Part shown: positions 53,751-62,364 of the stretch, one piece after another
How the letters are laid out: each line of letters begins with the position of its first letter
Numbering within the stretch: the stretch's first letter is position 1
From: Flavobacterium sp. ENC
GTDB lineage: Bacteria; Bacteroidota; Bacteroidia; Flavobacteriales; Flavobacteriaceae
Reading direction: 5' to 3'
Assembly (NCBI RefSeq): GCF_020991415.1
Contig: NZ_JAJMOY010000002.1
Location: 744,001-808,000, forward strand
Length of the DNA: 64,000 nt
The notes under the pieces: generated by a model
The model's input: the letters and a program-made list of their open reading frames with translations, nothing else
Database searches by the model: none
What the model was told of the DNA's origin: nothing
Made by a program: the position numbers and the translations under genes

Positions 53751-53781
53751 AACCCGTTTGAGTACATCAAGCGGGTTTTTT
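53751..53781 (+). terminator. his attenuator terminator
   Basis: AACCCGTTTGA (53751-53761) pairs with TCAAGCGGGTT (53767-53777) over 11 bp with one U-G pair, a 5-base loop and a run of six T (53776-53781). It lies 30 bases after the leader peptide stop and 48 bases before hisG. The competing antiterminator pairing was not resolved by eye. Confidence 0.85.
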
Positions 53782-53829
53782 AATTCCAATTCTTTGTACT
53801 CAGACTATTAATTCAACAAAAACTAAAAA

Positions 53830-54687
53830 ATGAGTACTTTAAAAATTGCAATTCAAAAATCCGGTCGTTTAAACGAAGAAAGCATCCAGATCCTCAAAGA
53901 CTGCGGTATTTCGATCAACAACGGAATCGACCAGTTAAAAGCGGAAGCTTCCAATTTTCCTTTAGAAGTTTTATATCTGAGAAATTCCGATATTCCGCAA
54001 TACTTAATCGATGGCGTGGTAGATCTGGCTATCGTTGGAGATAATTTATTAGTAGAAAAAGGAAAAGGTATCGAAGTAATCCAGAAATTAGGGTTTTCTA
54101 AATGCAAAGTCTCTGTAGCCGTTCCTAAAACATTAGAATACAATTCTATTCAGGATTTAGCCGGTTTGCGAATTGCGACTTCTTATCCAAATACCGTAAA
54201 TGACTATTTTAATTCTTTTGGATTAACAGTTGATATTCACCAGATTTCAGGTTCTGTTGAGATTGCACCGAATATCGGACTTGCAGATGCCATTGTCGAT
54301 ATCGTTTCCAGCGGCAGCACATTATTCAAAAATAACCTCAAAGAAGTGGAAGTGATTTTAAAAAGTGAAGCAGTCCTGGCTGTCTCTCCTAAAGTCTCTC
54401 CGGAAATTCAAAAACATATTGATACGTTAAAATTCAGGATTCAGGCCGTTTTAAGAGCCCGAAATTCAAAATATATCCTAATGAACGTTCCCAATGACAA
54501 AATTGATGCTGTTGGAAAAATACTTCCGGTTTTGAGAAGCTTAACGGTTCTGCCATTGGCTCAGGAAGGCTGGAGCAGTGTACATTCCGTAATTGATAAA
54601 GATACTTTCTGGGATGTAATCGATCAGTTAAAAGAAGTTGGAGCGGAAGGAATCTTAGTTTGCCCAATTGAGAAAATGGTTCTTTAG
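53830..54687 (+). CDS. hisG: ATP phosphoribosyltransferase (long form)
   Basis: First and feedback-regulated step of histidine synthesis: ATP + PRPP to phosphoribosyl-ATP. The 285 residues are the long form, with a C-terminal regulatory domain binding His (~215-285; LPLAQEGWSSVHSVIDKD), so hisZ is not needed. Seen: IAIQKSGRLNEES, VVDLAIVGDNLL near 63, and the PRPP loop DIVSSGSTLFKNNL near 157. First gene of the operon, behind the attenuator. Confidence 0.96.
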   Translation: MSTLKIAIQKSGRLNEESIQILKDCGISINNGIDQLKAEASNFPLEVLYLRNSDIPQYLIDGVVDLAIVGDNLLVEKGKGIEVIQKLGFSKCKVSVAVPKTLEYNSIQDLAGLRIATSYPNTVNDYFNSFGLTVDIHQISGSVEIAPNIGLADAIVDIVSSGSTLFKNNLKEVEVILKSEAVLAVSPKVSPEIQKHIDTLKFRIQAVLRARNSKYILMNVPNDKIDAVGKILPVLRSLTVLPLAQEGWSSVHSVIDKDTFWDVIDQLKEVGAEGILVCPIEKMVL

Positions 54688-54693
54688 GGGCTT

Positions 54694-54784
54694 TGCCCGC
54701 TATAGGCTGTAAGCAATATGCTTTAAGCTTATAAAAAAAACACAAAGTTAATAAAGCTTAAAGCCTGCAGCTTATAGCTTAAAG
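54694..54784. repeat. inverted word repeat between hisG and hisD
   Basis: GCTATAGGCTGTAAGC and ATGCTTTAAGCTTAT on the left pair with AAAGCTTAAAGCCTGCAGC and TTATAGCTTAAAGC on the right. These TAAGC-type words recur at 58598-58664. Confidence 0.65.
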
Positions 54785-54793
54785 CAAAAAAAA

Positions 54794-56080
54794 ATGAATA
54801 AAATAGACAATCCAAAACCAGAAACCTGGTCCGAAATACTAAAAAGACCAACCAAAACAATAGATGACATTGAAGTTACCGTAAAGGAAATCTTCAAAGA
54901 AGTGCAGAAAAAAGGAGATGAAGCGGTAGCAAAATATACTTCTATTTTTGACGGCATCTCTCTTGATAATTATGAAGTTTCCAAGGAAGAAATTCAGGAA
55001 GCCATCAGTTTGATTTCAAATGACCTGAAAGAAGCAATTCAATTGGCCAGGAATAACATCTATAAGTTTCACAGTGCCCAAAAGACGGAGCGAATTTCAA
55101 TAGAAACGACAGAAGGCGTGAGCTGCTGGCAGGAAAAAAGGCCCATTCAGAAAATCGGATTGTACATCCCGGGAGGAACAGCCCCTTTATTTTCGACCGT
55201 TCTGATGCTGGCTGTTCCGGCTGCGATTGCAGGCTGCAAAGAAATCGTACTGTGTTCCCCACCCGATAAATCCGGGAAAATTAATCCTGCCATTTTGTAC
55301 GCTGCAAATTTATGCGGGGTCACCAAAATAGTAAAAGTAGGCGGAATCCAGGCGATTGCTGGAATGACATTTGGTACAGCATCCATCCCGAAAGTATATA
55401 AGATTTTTGGGCCCGGCAATCAGTTTGTTACAGTGGCAAAACAATTGGCAACTCAGTTTGGTGTTGCCATAGACATGCCGGCCGGACCTTCGGAATTGTT
55501 AATTGTGGCAGATGATACGGCTGTTCCTGCTTTTGTAGCATCAGATTTATTATCACAGGCAGAACACGGAACAGACAGCCAGGTGATTTTGGTTTCGACT
55601 TCAAAAAAACTAATTGATGCTGTTGAAAAAGAAATCCAGACTCAGATTGAAGAACTTCCAAGAAAAGCAATCGCTAAAAAAGCAATCGAAAATTCAAAAT
55701 TAATCTGGGTTGAAAACGATCAGATTGCTTTGGATCTGATCAACGATTATGGTCCCGAACACTTTATTATCTGTTCGGAATATGATGATTTTTACTGTAA
55801 CGGAGTATTGAATGCAGGTTCTGTTTTCATTGGTAATTATACCCCTGAAAGCGCCGGAGATTACGCCTCAGGAACCAATCACACCTTGCCGACAAACGGA
55901 TACGCCAAAAATTACAGTGGGGTAAATCTGGATAGTTTTATGAAATCCATGACGTTCCAGAAAATAACTGAAACAGGAATTCAGAATATCGGAAAAGCAA
56001 TTGAAGTGATGGCGGAAGCCGAAGGTTTGCAGGCCCATAAAAATGCTGTTACTTTGAGGTTGAATGCGCTAAAAGCTTAG
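54794..56080 (+). CDS. hisD: histidinol dehydrogenase
   Basis: Last two oxidation steps, histidinol to histidine, NAD- and zinc-dependent. 428 residues. Seen: IPGGTAPLFSTVLML near 120, GPGNQFVTVAKQLA near 203, DMPAGPSELLIVAD near 225, SQAEHGTDSQVIL near 253 with zinc/catalytic residues, and GPEHFIIC and GDYASGTNHTLPT near 355. Second gene of the his operon. Confidence 0.96.
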   Translation: MNKIDNPKPETWSEILKRPTKTIDDIEVTVKEIFKEVQKKGDEAVAKYTSIFDGISLDNYEVSKEEIQEAISLISNDLKEAIQLARNNIYKFHSAQKTERISIETTEGVSCWQEKRPIQKIGLYIPGGTAPLFSTVLMLAVPAAIAGCKEIVLCSPPDKSGKINPAILYAANLCGVTKIVKVGGIQAIAGMTFGTASIPKVYKIFGPGNQFVTVAKQLATQFGVAIDMPAGPSELLIVADDTAVPAFVASDLLSQAEHGTDSQVILVSTSKKLIDAVEKEIQTQIEELPRKAIAKKAIENSKLIWVENDQIALDLINDYGPEHFIICSEYDDFYCNGVLNAGSVFIGNYTPESAGDYASGTNHTLPTNGYAKNYSGVNLDSFMKSMTFQKITETGIQNIGKAIEVMAEAEGLQAHKNAVTLRLNALKA

Positions 56081-56168
56081 TTTTTTCGCCACGAATTTCA
56101 CGAATAAGCACAAATTAATTGTAATCAAAGCTTTACGCCTTTGCGTCTTTGCGAGAAAAATATATAGA

Positions 56169-57215
56169 ATGGACTTTAATATCAATACAATAACTAGAGA
56201 AAACGTAAAATCATTAAAACCATATTCATCAGCACGGGATGAGTTTGAGGATTTTGATACTGCCGACATGATTTTTCTGGATGCTAATGAAAATCCGTTT
56301 CAGAATGGAGTAAATCGTTATCCGGATCCGCAACAAAACTCGGTGAAAGCAATTTTGGCAAAAAATAATAATGTAAAAGCCAGTCAGATTTTGCTGGGAA
56401 ACGGAAGTGATGAAGTGCTTGACCTGCTCTTCAGGGCATTTTGCGAACCTAAAACGGACAACGTTATTTCATTACCGCCAACCTACGGCATGTACGGAGT
56501 TTTAGCCAATATTAATGCGGTGGAAAACAGGGAAGTTTTGCTTGCTGCAGATTTTCAGCCACAGGTAGAAAAGATTTTAGATGCCGTAGACGATAACACC
56601 AAAATTATCTTTTTATGCTCCCCGAATAATCCGACCGGAAATTCTTTTTCAGATGAAAGCGTGGTGACACTGCTTCAGAATTTTAAAGGCCTGGTGGTGA
56701 TTGATGAAGCCTACATTGATTTTTCAGACAAAGAAAGCTGGCGGATAGAAATCGACGAATATCCGAATCTTGTGATTACACAGACGCTTTCCAAAGCCTA
56801 TGGTCTCGCCGGAATTCGTTTGGGAATTTGCTATGCGTCTGAAGCTGTAATTTCGGTTTTAAATAAAATCAAACCACCTTACAATGTAAACGAACTGACA
56901 CAGCAAAGAGCCATCGAACGGTTGAAGGATTCAGGCAAAATAAAACAGGAAATAACTTCTATTATTGAACAAAGAGAAGAATTACTTAAAGTATTACTGG
57001 AAGTAAGTTTTGTTGAAAAAGTATATCCGACAGAAGCTAATTTTGTTCTGGTAAAAGTGGACGATGCCAATAAAAGGTACGATCAGTTAATCGCCAAAGG
57101 AATTGTAATTCGCAACAGAACAACGCAGCCCTTATGTGAAAACTGTCTCCGTTTTACCATTGGAATTCCGGAAGAAAATGCAGTTTTGATTAAAGAATTA
57201 AAATTATTGAAGTAA
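56169..57215 (+). CDS. hisC: histidinol-phosphate aminotransferase
   Basis: PLP enzyme that converts imidazole-acetol phosphate to histidinol phosphate. 348 residues. Seen: FLDANENPFQNGVNRYPDP near 37, GNGSDEVLDLLF near 80, SPNNPTGNSFS near 150, VIDEAYIDFS near 173 and the PLP Lys in TQTLSKAYGLAGIRLG near 200. The gap before it holds CGCCACGAATTTCACGAA and CTTTGCGTCTTTGCGAG words. Confidence 0.95.
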   Translation: MDFNINTITRENVKSLKPYSSARDEFEDFDTADMIFLDANENPFQNGVNRYPDPQQNSVKAILAKNNNVKASQILLGNGSDEVLDLLFRAFCEPKTDNVISLPPTYGMYGVLANINAVENREVLLAADFQPQVEKILDAVDDNTKIIFLCSPNNPTGNSFSDESVVTLLQNFKGLVVIDEAYIDFSDKESWRIEIDEYPNLVITQTLSKAYGLAGIRLGICYASEAVISVLNKIKPPYNVNELTQQRAIERLKDSGKIKQEITSIIEQREELLKVLLEVSFVEKVYPTEANFVLVKVDDANKRYDQLIAKGIVIRNRTTQPLCENCLRFTIGIPEENAVLIKELKLLK

Positions 57216-57272
57216 AAAAATAAGCCACAGATTGCACAGATTGAAATGATTTTTTCTCTTTGTGTTTTTTTG

Positions 57273-57329
57273 CCACGAATTACACAAATTACCACGAATT
57301 GAATTAGTGAAAATTTGTGTAATTCGTGG
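57273..57329. repeat. perfect 18-bp inverted repeat between hisC and hisB
   Basis: CCACGAATTACACAAATT (57273-57290) and its exact reverse complement at 57312-57329. The 21-base loop contains another partial copy, ACCACGAATTGAATT. Shorter forms of the same word occur at 56087-56105 and 15791-15850. Confidence 0.85.
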
Positions 57330-57359
57330 TGAAAGAAAAAATATCTCGAGAACCGTTTT

Positions 57360-57442
57360 GCGTGAGGGATAGAGGCGGTATCCTTTTGTGAAGAGAAACG
57401 AAACAAAAGATATAGCCGAAAGCCCGACCCGGAGGGACACGC
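57360..57442 (+). ncRNA. structured RNA candidate before hisB, same core as 39415-39494
   Basis: GCGTG (57360) pairs with CACGC (57438), GGG (57366) with CCC (57428), GGC (57374) with GCC (57415), and ATCCTTTTGT (57380) with ACAAAAGAT (57403) around a purine-rich loop. It shares GATAGA and an identical ATCCTTTTGTG with the element before fabG, at nearly the same spacing. The outer helix differs in sequence but is again paired. It ends 18 bases before the hisB ATG. Family name not certain; Flavo-1 is the first to test. Confidence 0.55.
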
Positions 57443-57460
57443 CCAAAATATAATTAAAAT

Positions 57461-58597
57461 ATGAAAAAAGTACTTTTTATCGATCGTGACGGAACGATTG
57501 TTTTAGAACCGGAAAATTTACAATTAGATAGTCTGGATAAACTCGAATTTTACCCAAAAGCCTTTCAGTATCTGTCTAAAATTGCCGGTGAATTAGATTA
57601 CGAGCTGGCAATGGTCACCAATCAGGACGGCTTGGGAACGGATAGTTTTCCTGAAGATACGTTTTGGCCAACACAGAATTTCATTTTAAAAGCCTTTGAA
57701 AATGAAGGTGTTTTGTTTGATGAGATTTTTGTAGACCGGTCTTTTCCTGAAGATAATGCGCCAACACGCAAGCCCAGAACCGGAATGCTGACCAAATACC
57801 TGAATAATCCGGAGTATGATCTCGAAAATTCTTTTGTTTTAGGAGATCGTTTAACCGATGTGGAACTGGCCAAAAATCTGGGAGCAAAAGCTATTTTCAT
57901 GAATACGACCGACGGAGCAGGAAGTAATGAAATTTCATCTAAACGTGAAGAATTAGACGAAACCGTTGTTTTGCAGACAACAGACTGGAAAAGGATTTAT
58001 GAGTTTTTAAAATTAGAAGCCCGTTCGGCGTCAATAACCCGTAAAACCAATGAAACCGATATTTTTATCGATTTAAACCTTGACGGAACAGGGAAAAGTA
58101 AAATTGAAACCGGAATTGCCTTTTTTGATCACATGCTCGACCAGATTTCGCGTCACGGTCAAATGGATCTGGAAATTCGGGTAAAAGGAGACCTGGAAGT
58201 CGATGAACACCATACGATCGAAGATACTGCCATTGCGCTGGGTGAAGTTTTTGCAAAAGCGTTAGGAAATAAATTAGGAATCGAACGTTATGGTTTCTGC
58301 CTTCCCATGGATGATTGTCTGGCACAGGTAGCAATTGATTTTGGCGGAAGAAACTGGCTGGTTTGGGAAACCGAATTCAAACGTGAAATGGTAGGTAAAA
58401 TGCCAACGGAAATGTTTTATCACTTTTTTAAATCCTTCTCAGACGGCGCCAAAGCCAATATCAATATAAAGGCTGAAGGAACCAACGAACACCACAAAAT
58501 TGAGGCAATTTTCAAAGCTTTCGCCAAAGCGATAAAAGTAGCCGTAAAACGAGATACAGAGAAAATGATTTTACCTTCAACGAAAGGGATGTTGTAA
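57461..58597 (+). CDS. hisB: bifunctional histidinol-phosphatase / imidazoleglycerol-phosphate dehydratase
   Basis: A 378-residue fusion. N-terminal HAD phosphatase (~1-165): [24 protein letters not shown] and [16 protein letters not shown]-terminal IGP dehydratase (~185-378): [32 protein letters not shown] and the late [16 protein letters not shown] with paired His metal ligands. The fusion removes the need for a separate histidinol phosphatase. Confidence 0.96.
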   Translation: MKKVLFIDRDGTIVLEPENLQLDSLDKLEFYPKAFQYLSKIAGELDYELAMVTNQDGLGTDSFPEDTFWPTQNFILKAFENEGVLFDEIFVDRSFPEDNAPTRKPRTGMLTKYLNNPEYDLENSFVLGDRLTDVELAKNLGAKAIFMNTTDGAGSNEISSKREELDETVVLQTTDWKRIYEFLKLEARSASITRKTNETDIFIDLNLDGTGKSKIETGIAFFDHMLDQISRHGQMDLEIRVKGDLEVDEHHTIEDTAIALGEVFAKALGNKLGIERYGFCLPMDDCLAQVAIDFGGRNWLVWETEFKREMVGKMPTEMFYHFFKSFSDGAKANINIKAEGTNEHHKIEAIFKAFAKAIKVAVKRDTEKMILPSTKGML

Positions 58598-58664
58598 AAC
58601 GCTATAAGCTATAAGCAATAGGCAATAAGTCTAAAGCTTTGGGCTCAAAGCATAAAGCTTTTTT
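58598..58664. repeat. word repeats between hisB and hisH (CTATAAGC / GCAATAAG)
   Basis: GCTATAAGCTATAAGCAATAGG and CAATAAGTCTAAAGCTTTGGG followed by CTCAAAGCATAAAGCTT. Same vocabulary as the hisG-hisD gap. Confidence 0.55.
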
Positions 58665-58665
58665 A

Positions 58666-59259
58666 ATGAAAATAGTAATCATAAATTACGGAGCAGGAAA
58701 TATTCAAAGCATTATGTTTGCGATTGAGCGATTGGGTTTTAAGGCTGTTTTGAGTAATAATCCGGAAGAAATCCATACGGCAGATAAAGTAATTTTTCCC
58801 GGAGTAGGCGAGGCAAGTTCGGCCATGAAAAAACTGATTGAAAGCGGTCTGGACAGTTTGATTCCGAATTTGAAACAACCTGTTTTGGGTATTTGTCTTG
58901 GAATGCAGTTGATGTGCAGGTCTTCTGAAGAAGGAAATACCAAAGGTTTAGGGATTTTTGGTGTGGATGTGATTAAATTTACGTCAACTGTAAAAGTGCC
59001 TCAAATGGGCTGGAATCAGATTTATAATTTAAAATCAGATTTATTTAAGGACATTCCTGAAAATGAATTTATGTATTTAGTACATAGTTTTTACGCGCCG
59101 AATTGTGATGAAGCCATTGCGACAACCAATTATGAGCTGGAATACGCATCGGCTTTGCAAAAAGATAATTTTTACGGAACCCAGTTTCATCCTGAAAAAA
59201 GCGGGGCTGTTGGGGAGAAAATACTGGAGAACTTTCTAAAATTAAATTCCAATATTTAA
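58666..59259 (+). CDS. hisH: imidazole glycerol phosphate synthase subunit HisH (glutamine amidotransferase)
   Basis: Releases ammonia from glutamine for HisF. 197 residues from the ATG at 58666 (MKIVIINYGAGNIQS); an upstream ATG adds nine unlikely residues. Catalytic Cys in LGICLGMQLMCRSS near 80 and the His/Glu pair in YGTQFHPEKSGAVGE near 175. Works with HisF encoded downstream. Confidence 0.95.
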   Translation: MKIVIINYGAGNIQSIMFAIERLGFKAVLSNNPEEIHTADKVIFPGVGEASSAMKKLIESGLDSLIPNLKQPVLGICLGMQLMCRSSEEGNTKGLGIFGVDVIKFTSTVKVPQMGWNQIYNLKSDLFKDIPENEFMYLVHSFYAPNCDEAIATTNYELEYASALQKDNFYGTQFHPEKSGAVGEKILENFLKLNSNI

Positions 59260-59261
59260 AA

Positions 59262-59345
59262 ATCCAAAATCCAAAATCCAAATTCAATCAAAAAAATAGC
59301 AAAATATCAAATTCAGAAAAATCTAAAATCTGAATTCTAAAATAT
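59262..59345. repeat. word repeats between hisH and hisA (AAATCCAAAATCC / AAATCTGAATTCT)
   Basis: AAAATCCAAAATCCAAAATCC followed by CAGAAAAATCTAAAATCTG. Low-complexity words of 7-8 bases in direct repeat. Confidence 0.5.
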
Positions 59346-59351
59346 CAAAAC

Positions 59352-60107
59352 ATGAGAATAATACCAGCCATAGATATCATTGACGGAAAATGTGTCCGCT
59401 TATCAAAAGGAGATTATAACACGAAGATTATTTACAATGAAAATCCGCTTGAAGTCGCAAAATCATTTGAAGCGCACGGAATCGAATACCTTCATTTAGT
59501 AGATCTGGACGGTGCAAAATCGAGTAAGATCGTCAATTATAAAATTCTGGAACAAATAGCGACGCAAACAAGCTTGCAAATTGATTTTGGCGGCGGTTTA
59601 AAATCAGACAATGATTTAAGAATTGCTTTTGAAAGCGGTGCAAGCCAAATCACGGGCGGAAGTATTGCCGTAAAAAACAGAACCATTTTCGAAAAATGGA
59701 TTTCGGAATACGGATCCGATAAAATTATTTTGGGTGCTGATGCCAAAGAGGAAAAGGTCGCTATTTCAGGCTGGTTAGAAGATTCAGACGAAGATTTGAT
59801 CCCGTTCATCAAAGAATACATGAAAAAAGGAATTGATTATGTTATTTGTACTGACATTGCAAAAGACGGAATGCTGGAAGGACCAAGTTTTGATTTGTAT
59901 GAAAAGATTTTAGATCAGGCGACACTAATTACAGACGATAAAACGATCACCAGAAAAGTAAAATTAATCGCTTCCGGCGGAATTTCAACTTTCGACGAAT
60001 TGCCAAAATTAGCCGAATTAGGCTGTGAAGGAACGATCATAGGGAAAGCAATTTACGAAGGCAGAATTAGCCTTAAGCAATTGGAGAATTATATTTTAAA
60101 TAAATAG
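59352..60107 (+). CDS. hisA: phosphoribosylformimino-AICAR ribotide isomerase
   Basis: Amadori isomerase (ProFAR to PRFAR). 251-residue TIM barrel: [20 protein letters not shown] with the first catalytic Asp, [41 protein letters not shown] with the second Asp, and [15 protein letters not shown]. Homologous to HisF encoded next. Confidence 0.95.
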   Translation: MRIIPAIDIIDGKCVRLSKGDYNTKIIYNENPLEVAKSFEAHGIEYLHLVDLDGAKSSKIVNYKILEQIATQTSLQIDFGGGLKSDNDLRIAFESGASQITGGSIAVKNRTIFEKWISEYGSDKIILGADAKEEKVAISGWLEDSDEDLIPFIKEYMKKGIDYVICTDIAKDGMLEGPSFDLYEKILDQATLITDDKTITRKVKLIASGGISTFDELPKLAELGCEGTIIGKAIYEGRISLKQLENYILNK

Positions 60108-60209
60108 ATTATTACGCAAAACTGCACAAAGAAAAACGCAAAGATTCACTAAGAAACCTTTGTGTTACTCTGTGAAATCTTCGTGAATCTCTGTGAAACA
60201 ACTAAAATA
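60108..60209. repeat. word repeats between hisA and hisF (CTTTGTGTTACTCTGTG)
   Basis: CGCAAAACTGCACAAAG and AACGCAAAGATTCAC lie left; CCTTTGTGTTACTCTGTG, AAATCTTCGTGAATCTCTGTG lie right, partly complementary. Confidence 0.5.
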
Positions 60210-60965
60210 ATGTTAGCAAAAAGAATCATACCCTGCCTGGATATCAAAAACGGAAGAACCGTTAAAGGTGTTAATTTTGTGGACCTGCGAGATGCCGGAG
60301 ATCCGGTGGAACTGGCGGAAATTTATTCGGCTGAAGGCGCAGATGAACTGGTTTTTCTCGATATTTCAGCTACCGAAGAACGCAGAAAAACACTGATCAA
60401 CATGGTGCGAAATGTCGCTGAAAAAATCAATATTCCGTTTACGGTAGGGGGCGGAATTTCCTCTGTAGAAGACGTTGAAATCCTTTTGAATAATGGAGCC
60501 GACAAGGTTTCAATCAATTCATCGGCAGTCAAAAATCCGCAGCTTATTAACGATTTGGCTCAGAAATTCGGAAGCCAGTGTGTTGTAGTGGCCATCGATG
60601 CCAAGCAAATTAATGGCCAATGGATCGTACATTTGGTAGGAGGAAAAGTACCAACAGAACTAAACCTCTTCGATTGGGCAGTAGAAGTCGCTGAACGCGG
60701 TGCAGGAGAGATTTTATTCACCTCAATGGACAATGACGGGACTAAAAACGGTTTTGCAAATGAAGCTTTGGCTAAATTGTCAGAACTGGTCAATATTCCG
60801 ATAATTGCTTCCGGAGGTGCCGGAAACATACAGCATTTTGTGGATTCATTTAAAGTTGGAAAAGCTGATGCCGCGCTGGCTGCAAGCGTTTTTCACTTTA
60901 AGGAAATCGAAATCAAAGCTTTGAAAGAAGAATTGAGGAAGAATGATATTGAGGTTAGACTGTAG
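60210..60965 (+). CDS. hisF: imidazole glycerol phosphate synthase subunit HisF
   Basis: Cyclase that makes imidazole glycerol phosphate and AICAR from PRFAR and ammonia. 251 residues from the ATG at 60210 ([20 protein letters not shown]); a longer reading from 60162 crosses the repeat and is rejected. Seen: [44 protein letters not shown] with the catalytic Asp, and [14 protein letters not shown]. Confidence 0.96.
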   Translation: MLAKRIIPCLDIKNGRTVKGVNFVDLRDAGDPVELAEIYSAEGADELVFLDISATEERRKTLINMVRNVAEKINIPFTVGGGISSVEDVEILLNNGADKVSINSSAVKNPQLINDLAQKFGSQCVVVAIDAKQINGQWIVHLVGGKVPTELNLFDWAVEVAERGAGEILFTSMDNDGTKNGFANEALAKLSELVNIPIIASGGAGNIQHFVDSFKVGKADAALAASVFHFKEIEIKALKEELRKNDIEVRL

Positions 60966-60969
60966 CGGG

Positions 60970-61050
60970 TAAAGAGAATAGAATAAAGAGAATAGAATAA
61001 AGAGAATAGAGGAGGGAGAATAGAGGAGGGAGAATAGAGGAGGGAGAATA
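60970..61050. repeat. 14-bp minisatellite (two unit types)
   Basis: About 2.8 copies of AAAGAGAATAGAAT run directly into about 3 copies of AGGAGGGAGAATAG. Both units are 14 bp and share the GAGAATAG core. Just after lie CTCTTGGCTCTTTAATC and TTGGCTCTTGACTC. All lies between hisF and hisIE. Confidence 0.85.
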
Positions 61051-61145
61051 CAACTCTTGGCTCTTTAATCTTGGCTCTTGACTCTAAATAACAACAACAA
61101 CAGAGCGCAGCAATCTAAAATCTGAACTCTAAAATAAAAAATAAA

Positions 61146-61742
61146 ATGAACATAGATATAAAAAGCGCCCACGGATTAATTCCGGCAATTATTCAGGATT
61201 CAGAAACAAAAAATGTTTTGATGCTAGGGTATATGAACGAAGAATCGCTTCAGAAAACAATAGAAACACAGAAAGTAACTTTTTTTAGCCGTTCCAAACA
61301 AAGGCTTTGGACAAAAGGCGAGGAGAGTGGTAACTTTTTGAACCTAGTTGATATTAAAAACGACTGCGATGGCGACACACTTCTGATTCAGGCGAAACCT
61401 GTCGGACCAACATGTCACACCGGTGCGGATACCTGCTGGCAGGAGGAAAACAAGGAAAATTATGGTTTCATTTCTGAGTTAGAAAAAACAATAGCAATCC
61501 GCAGGGAAAATGCAGATTCAGAGAAAAGTTATGTAGCTTCCTTATTCGAAAAAGGCATCAATAAAATCGCCCAAAAAGTAGGTGAAGAAGCGGTAGAAGT
61601 AGTCATTGAAGCCAAAGACAACAACGATGATCTGTTTCTGAGCGAAAGCGCCGATTTACTTTTTCATTATTTGATTTTACTACAGGCCAAAGGTTTTCAT
61701 CTGAATGATGTGGTGGATGTTTTGAAGAAACGCCAGAAGTAA
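61146..61742 (+). CDS. hisIE: bifunctional phosphoribosyl-AMP cyclohydrolase / phosphoribosyl-ATP diphosphatase
   Basis: Second and third steps of histidine synthesis in one 198-residue protein. HisI part (~1-105): LGYMNEESLQKTIET, FFSRSKQRLWTKGEESGN, DCDGDTLLIQ and the zinc Cys residues in GPTCHTGADTCW. HisE part (~110-198): RENADSEKSYVASLF, KVGEEAVEVVIEAKDNND and ESADLLFHYLILL. Last gene of the operon. Confidence 0.96.
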   Translation: MNIDIKSAHGLIPAIIQDSETKNVLMLGYMNEESLQKTIETQKVTFFSRSKQRLWTKGEESGNFLNLVDIKNDCDGDTLLIQAKPVGPTCHTGADTCWQEENKENYGFISELEKTIAIRRENADSEKSYVASLFEKGINKIAQKVGEEAVEVVIEAKDNNDDLFLSESADLLFHYLILLQAKGFHLNDVVDVLKKRQK

Positions 61743-61784
61743 AATGTAACCCAATCTTGTCAGGCTGAGCGAAGTAAAAACACC

Positions 61785-62058
61785 TGTCAGGCTGAGCGAA
61801 GTCGAAGCCCCCCGCAAAGTGATTCAGCAAACGGGACTTCGACTTCGCTCAGTCGGACAATAGTTACGATTACACAATTAACCAAATAAACGGTTAATTA
61901 ATCATTCCACAAACTCAAAAATCGCAAATTCTTCCGGCTGATGAAAGCCAAATTTCAAGCTTTTATAAGGTTGTAAAGCAAGATATTCGGTTTTGTTACC
62001 GTAATCAATCCTAAAAGTATTGGCTTTCCATTTTGTTCCGGTTTTTGGCTTCGAAAAA
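61785..62058. repeat. 274-bp duplicated segment, copy 1
   Basis: Nearly identical to 62091-62364, with about nine base differences, some adjacent, and two compensating single-base indels (a C run and GACAATAG versus GACAAATAG). It starts with an inverted repeat, TGTCAGGCTGAGCGAAGTCG / CGACTTCGCTCAGTCGGACA, and ends inside coding sequence. A third short copy of the left arm lies at 61757-61775. Confidence 0.9.
61902..62058 (-). pseudogene. duplicated C-terminal fragment of the CBM9-like gene
   Basis: The minus strand encodes about 52 codons matching the tail of the gene at 62208-62906 (KPKTGTKWKANTFRIDYG ... FAIFEFVE), with a few substitutions (SF to SL, QPQE to QPEE). Upstream it loses homology at 62058 and runs into unrelated sequence and the repeat. 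It has no proper start and is not expected to make a functional protein. Confidence 0.85.
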
Positions 62059-62090
62059 ACAGCTTTTAAATTAATAACATCTAAAATCCG

Positions 62091-62364
62091 TGTCAGGCTG
62101 AGCGAAGTCGAAGCCCCCGCAAAGTGATTCAGCAAACGGGACTTCGACTTCGCTCAGTCGGACAAATAGTTACGATTACACAATTAACCAAATAAACGGT
62201 TAACCAATCATTCCACAAACTCAAAAATCGCAAATTCCTGCGGCTGATGAAACCCAAATTTAAAGCTTTTATAAGGTTGTAAAGCAAGGTATTCGGTTTT
62301 GTTACCGTAATCAATCCTAAAAGTATTGGCTTTCCATTTTGTTCCGGTTTTTGGCTTCGAAAAA
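62091..62364. repeat. 274-bp duplicated segment, copy 2 (parental position)
   Basis: Contains the same GTCAGGCTGAGCGAAGTC inverted repeat (62091-62164) and the last ~52 codons of the intact CBM9-like gene. It is separated from copy 1 by 32 bases of AT-rich sequence. Confidence 0.9.

Noticed and set aside
60970..61050. Possible CRISPR array between hisF and hisIE
   Set aside because: Units are 14 bp and directly abutting with no spacers; no cas genes. It is a minisatellite.
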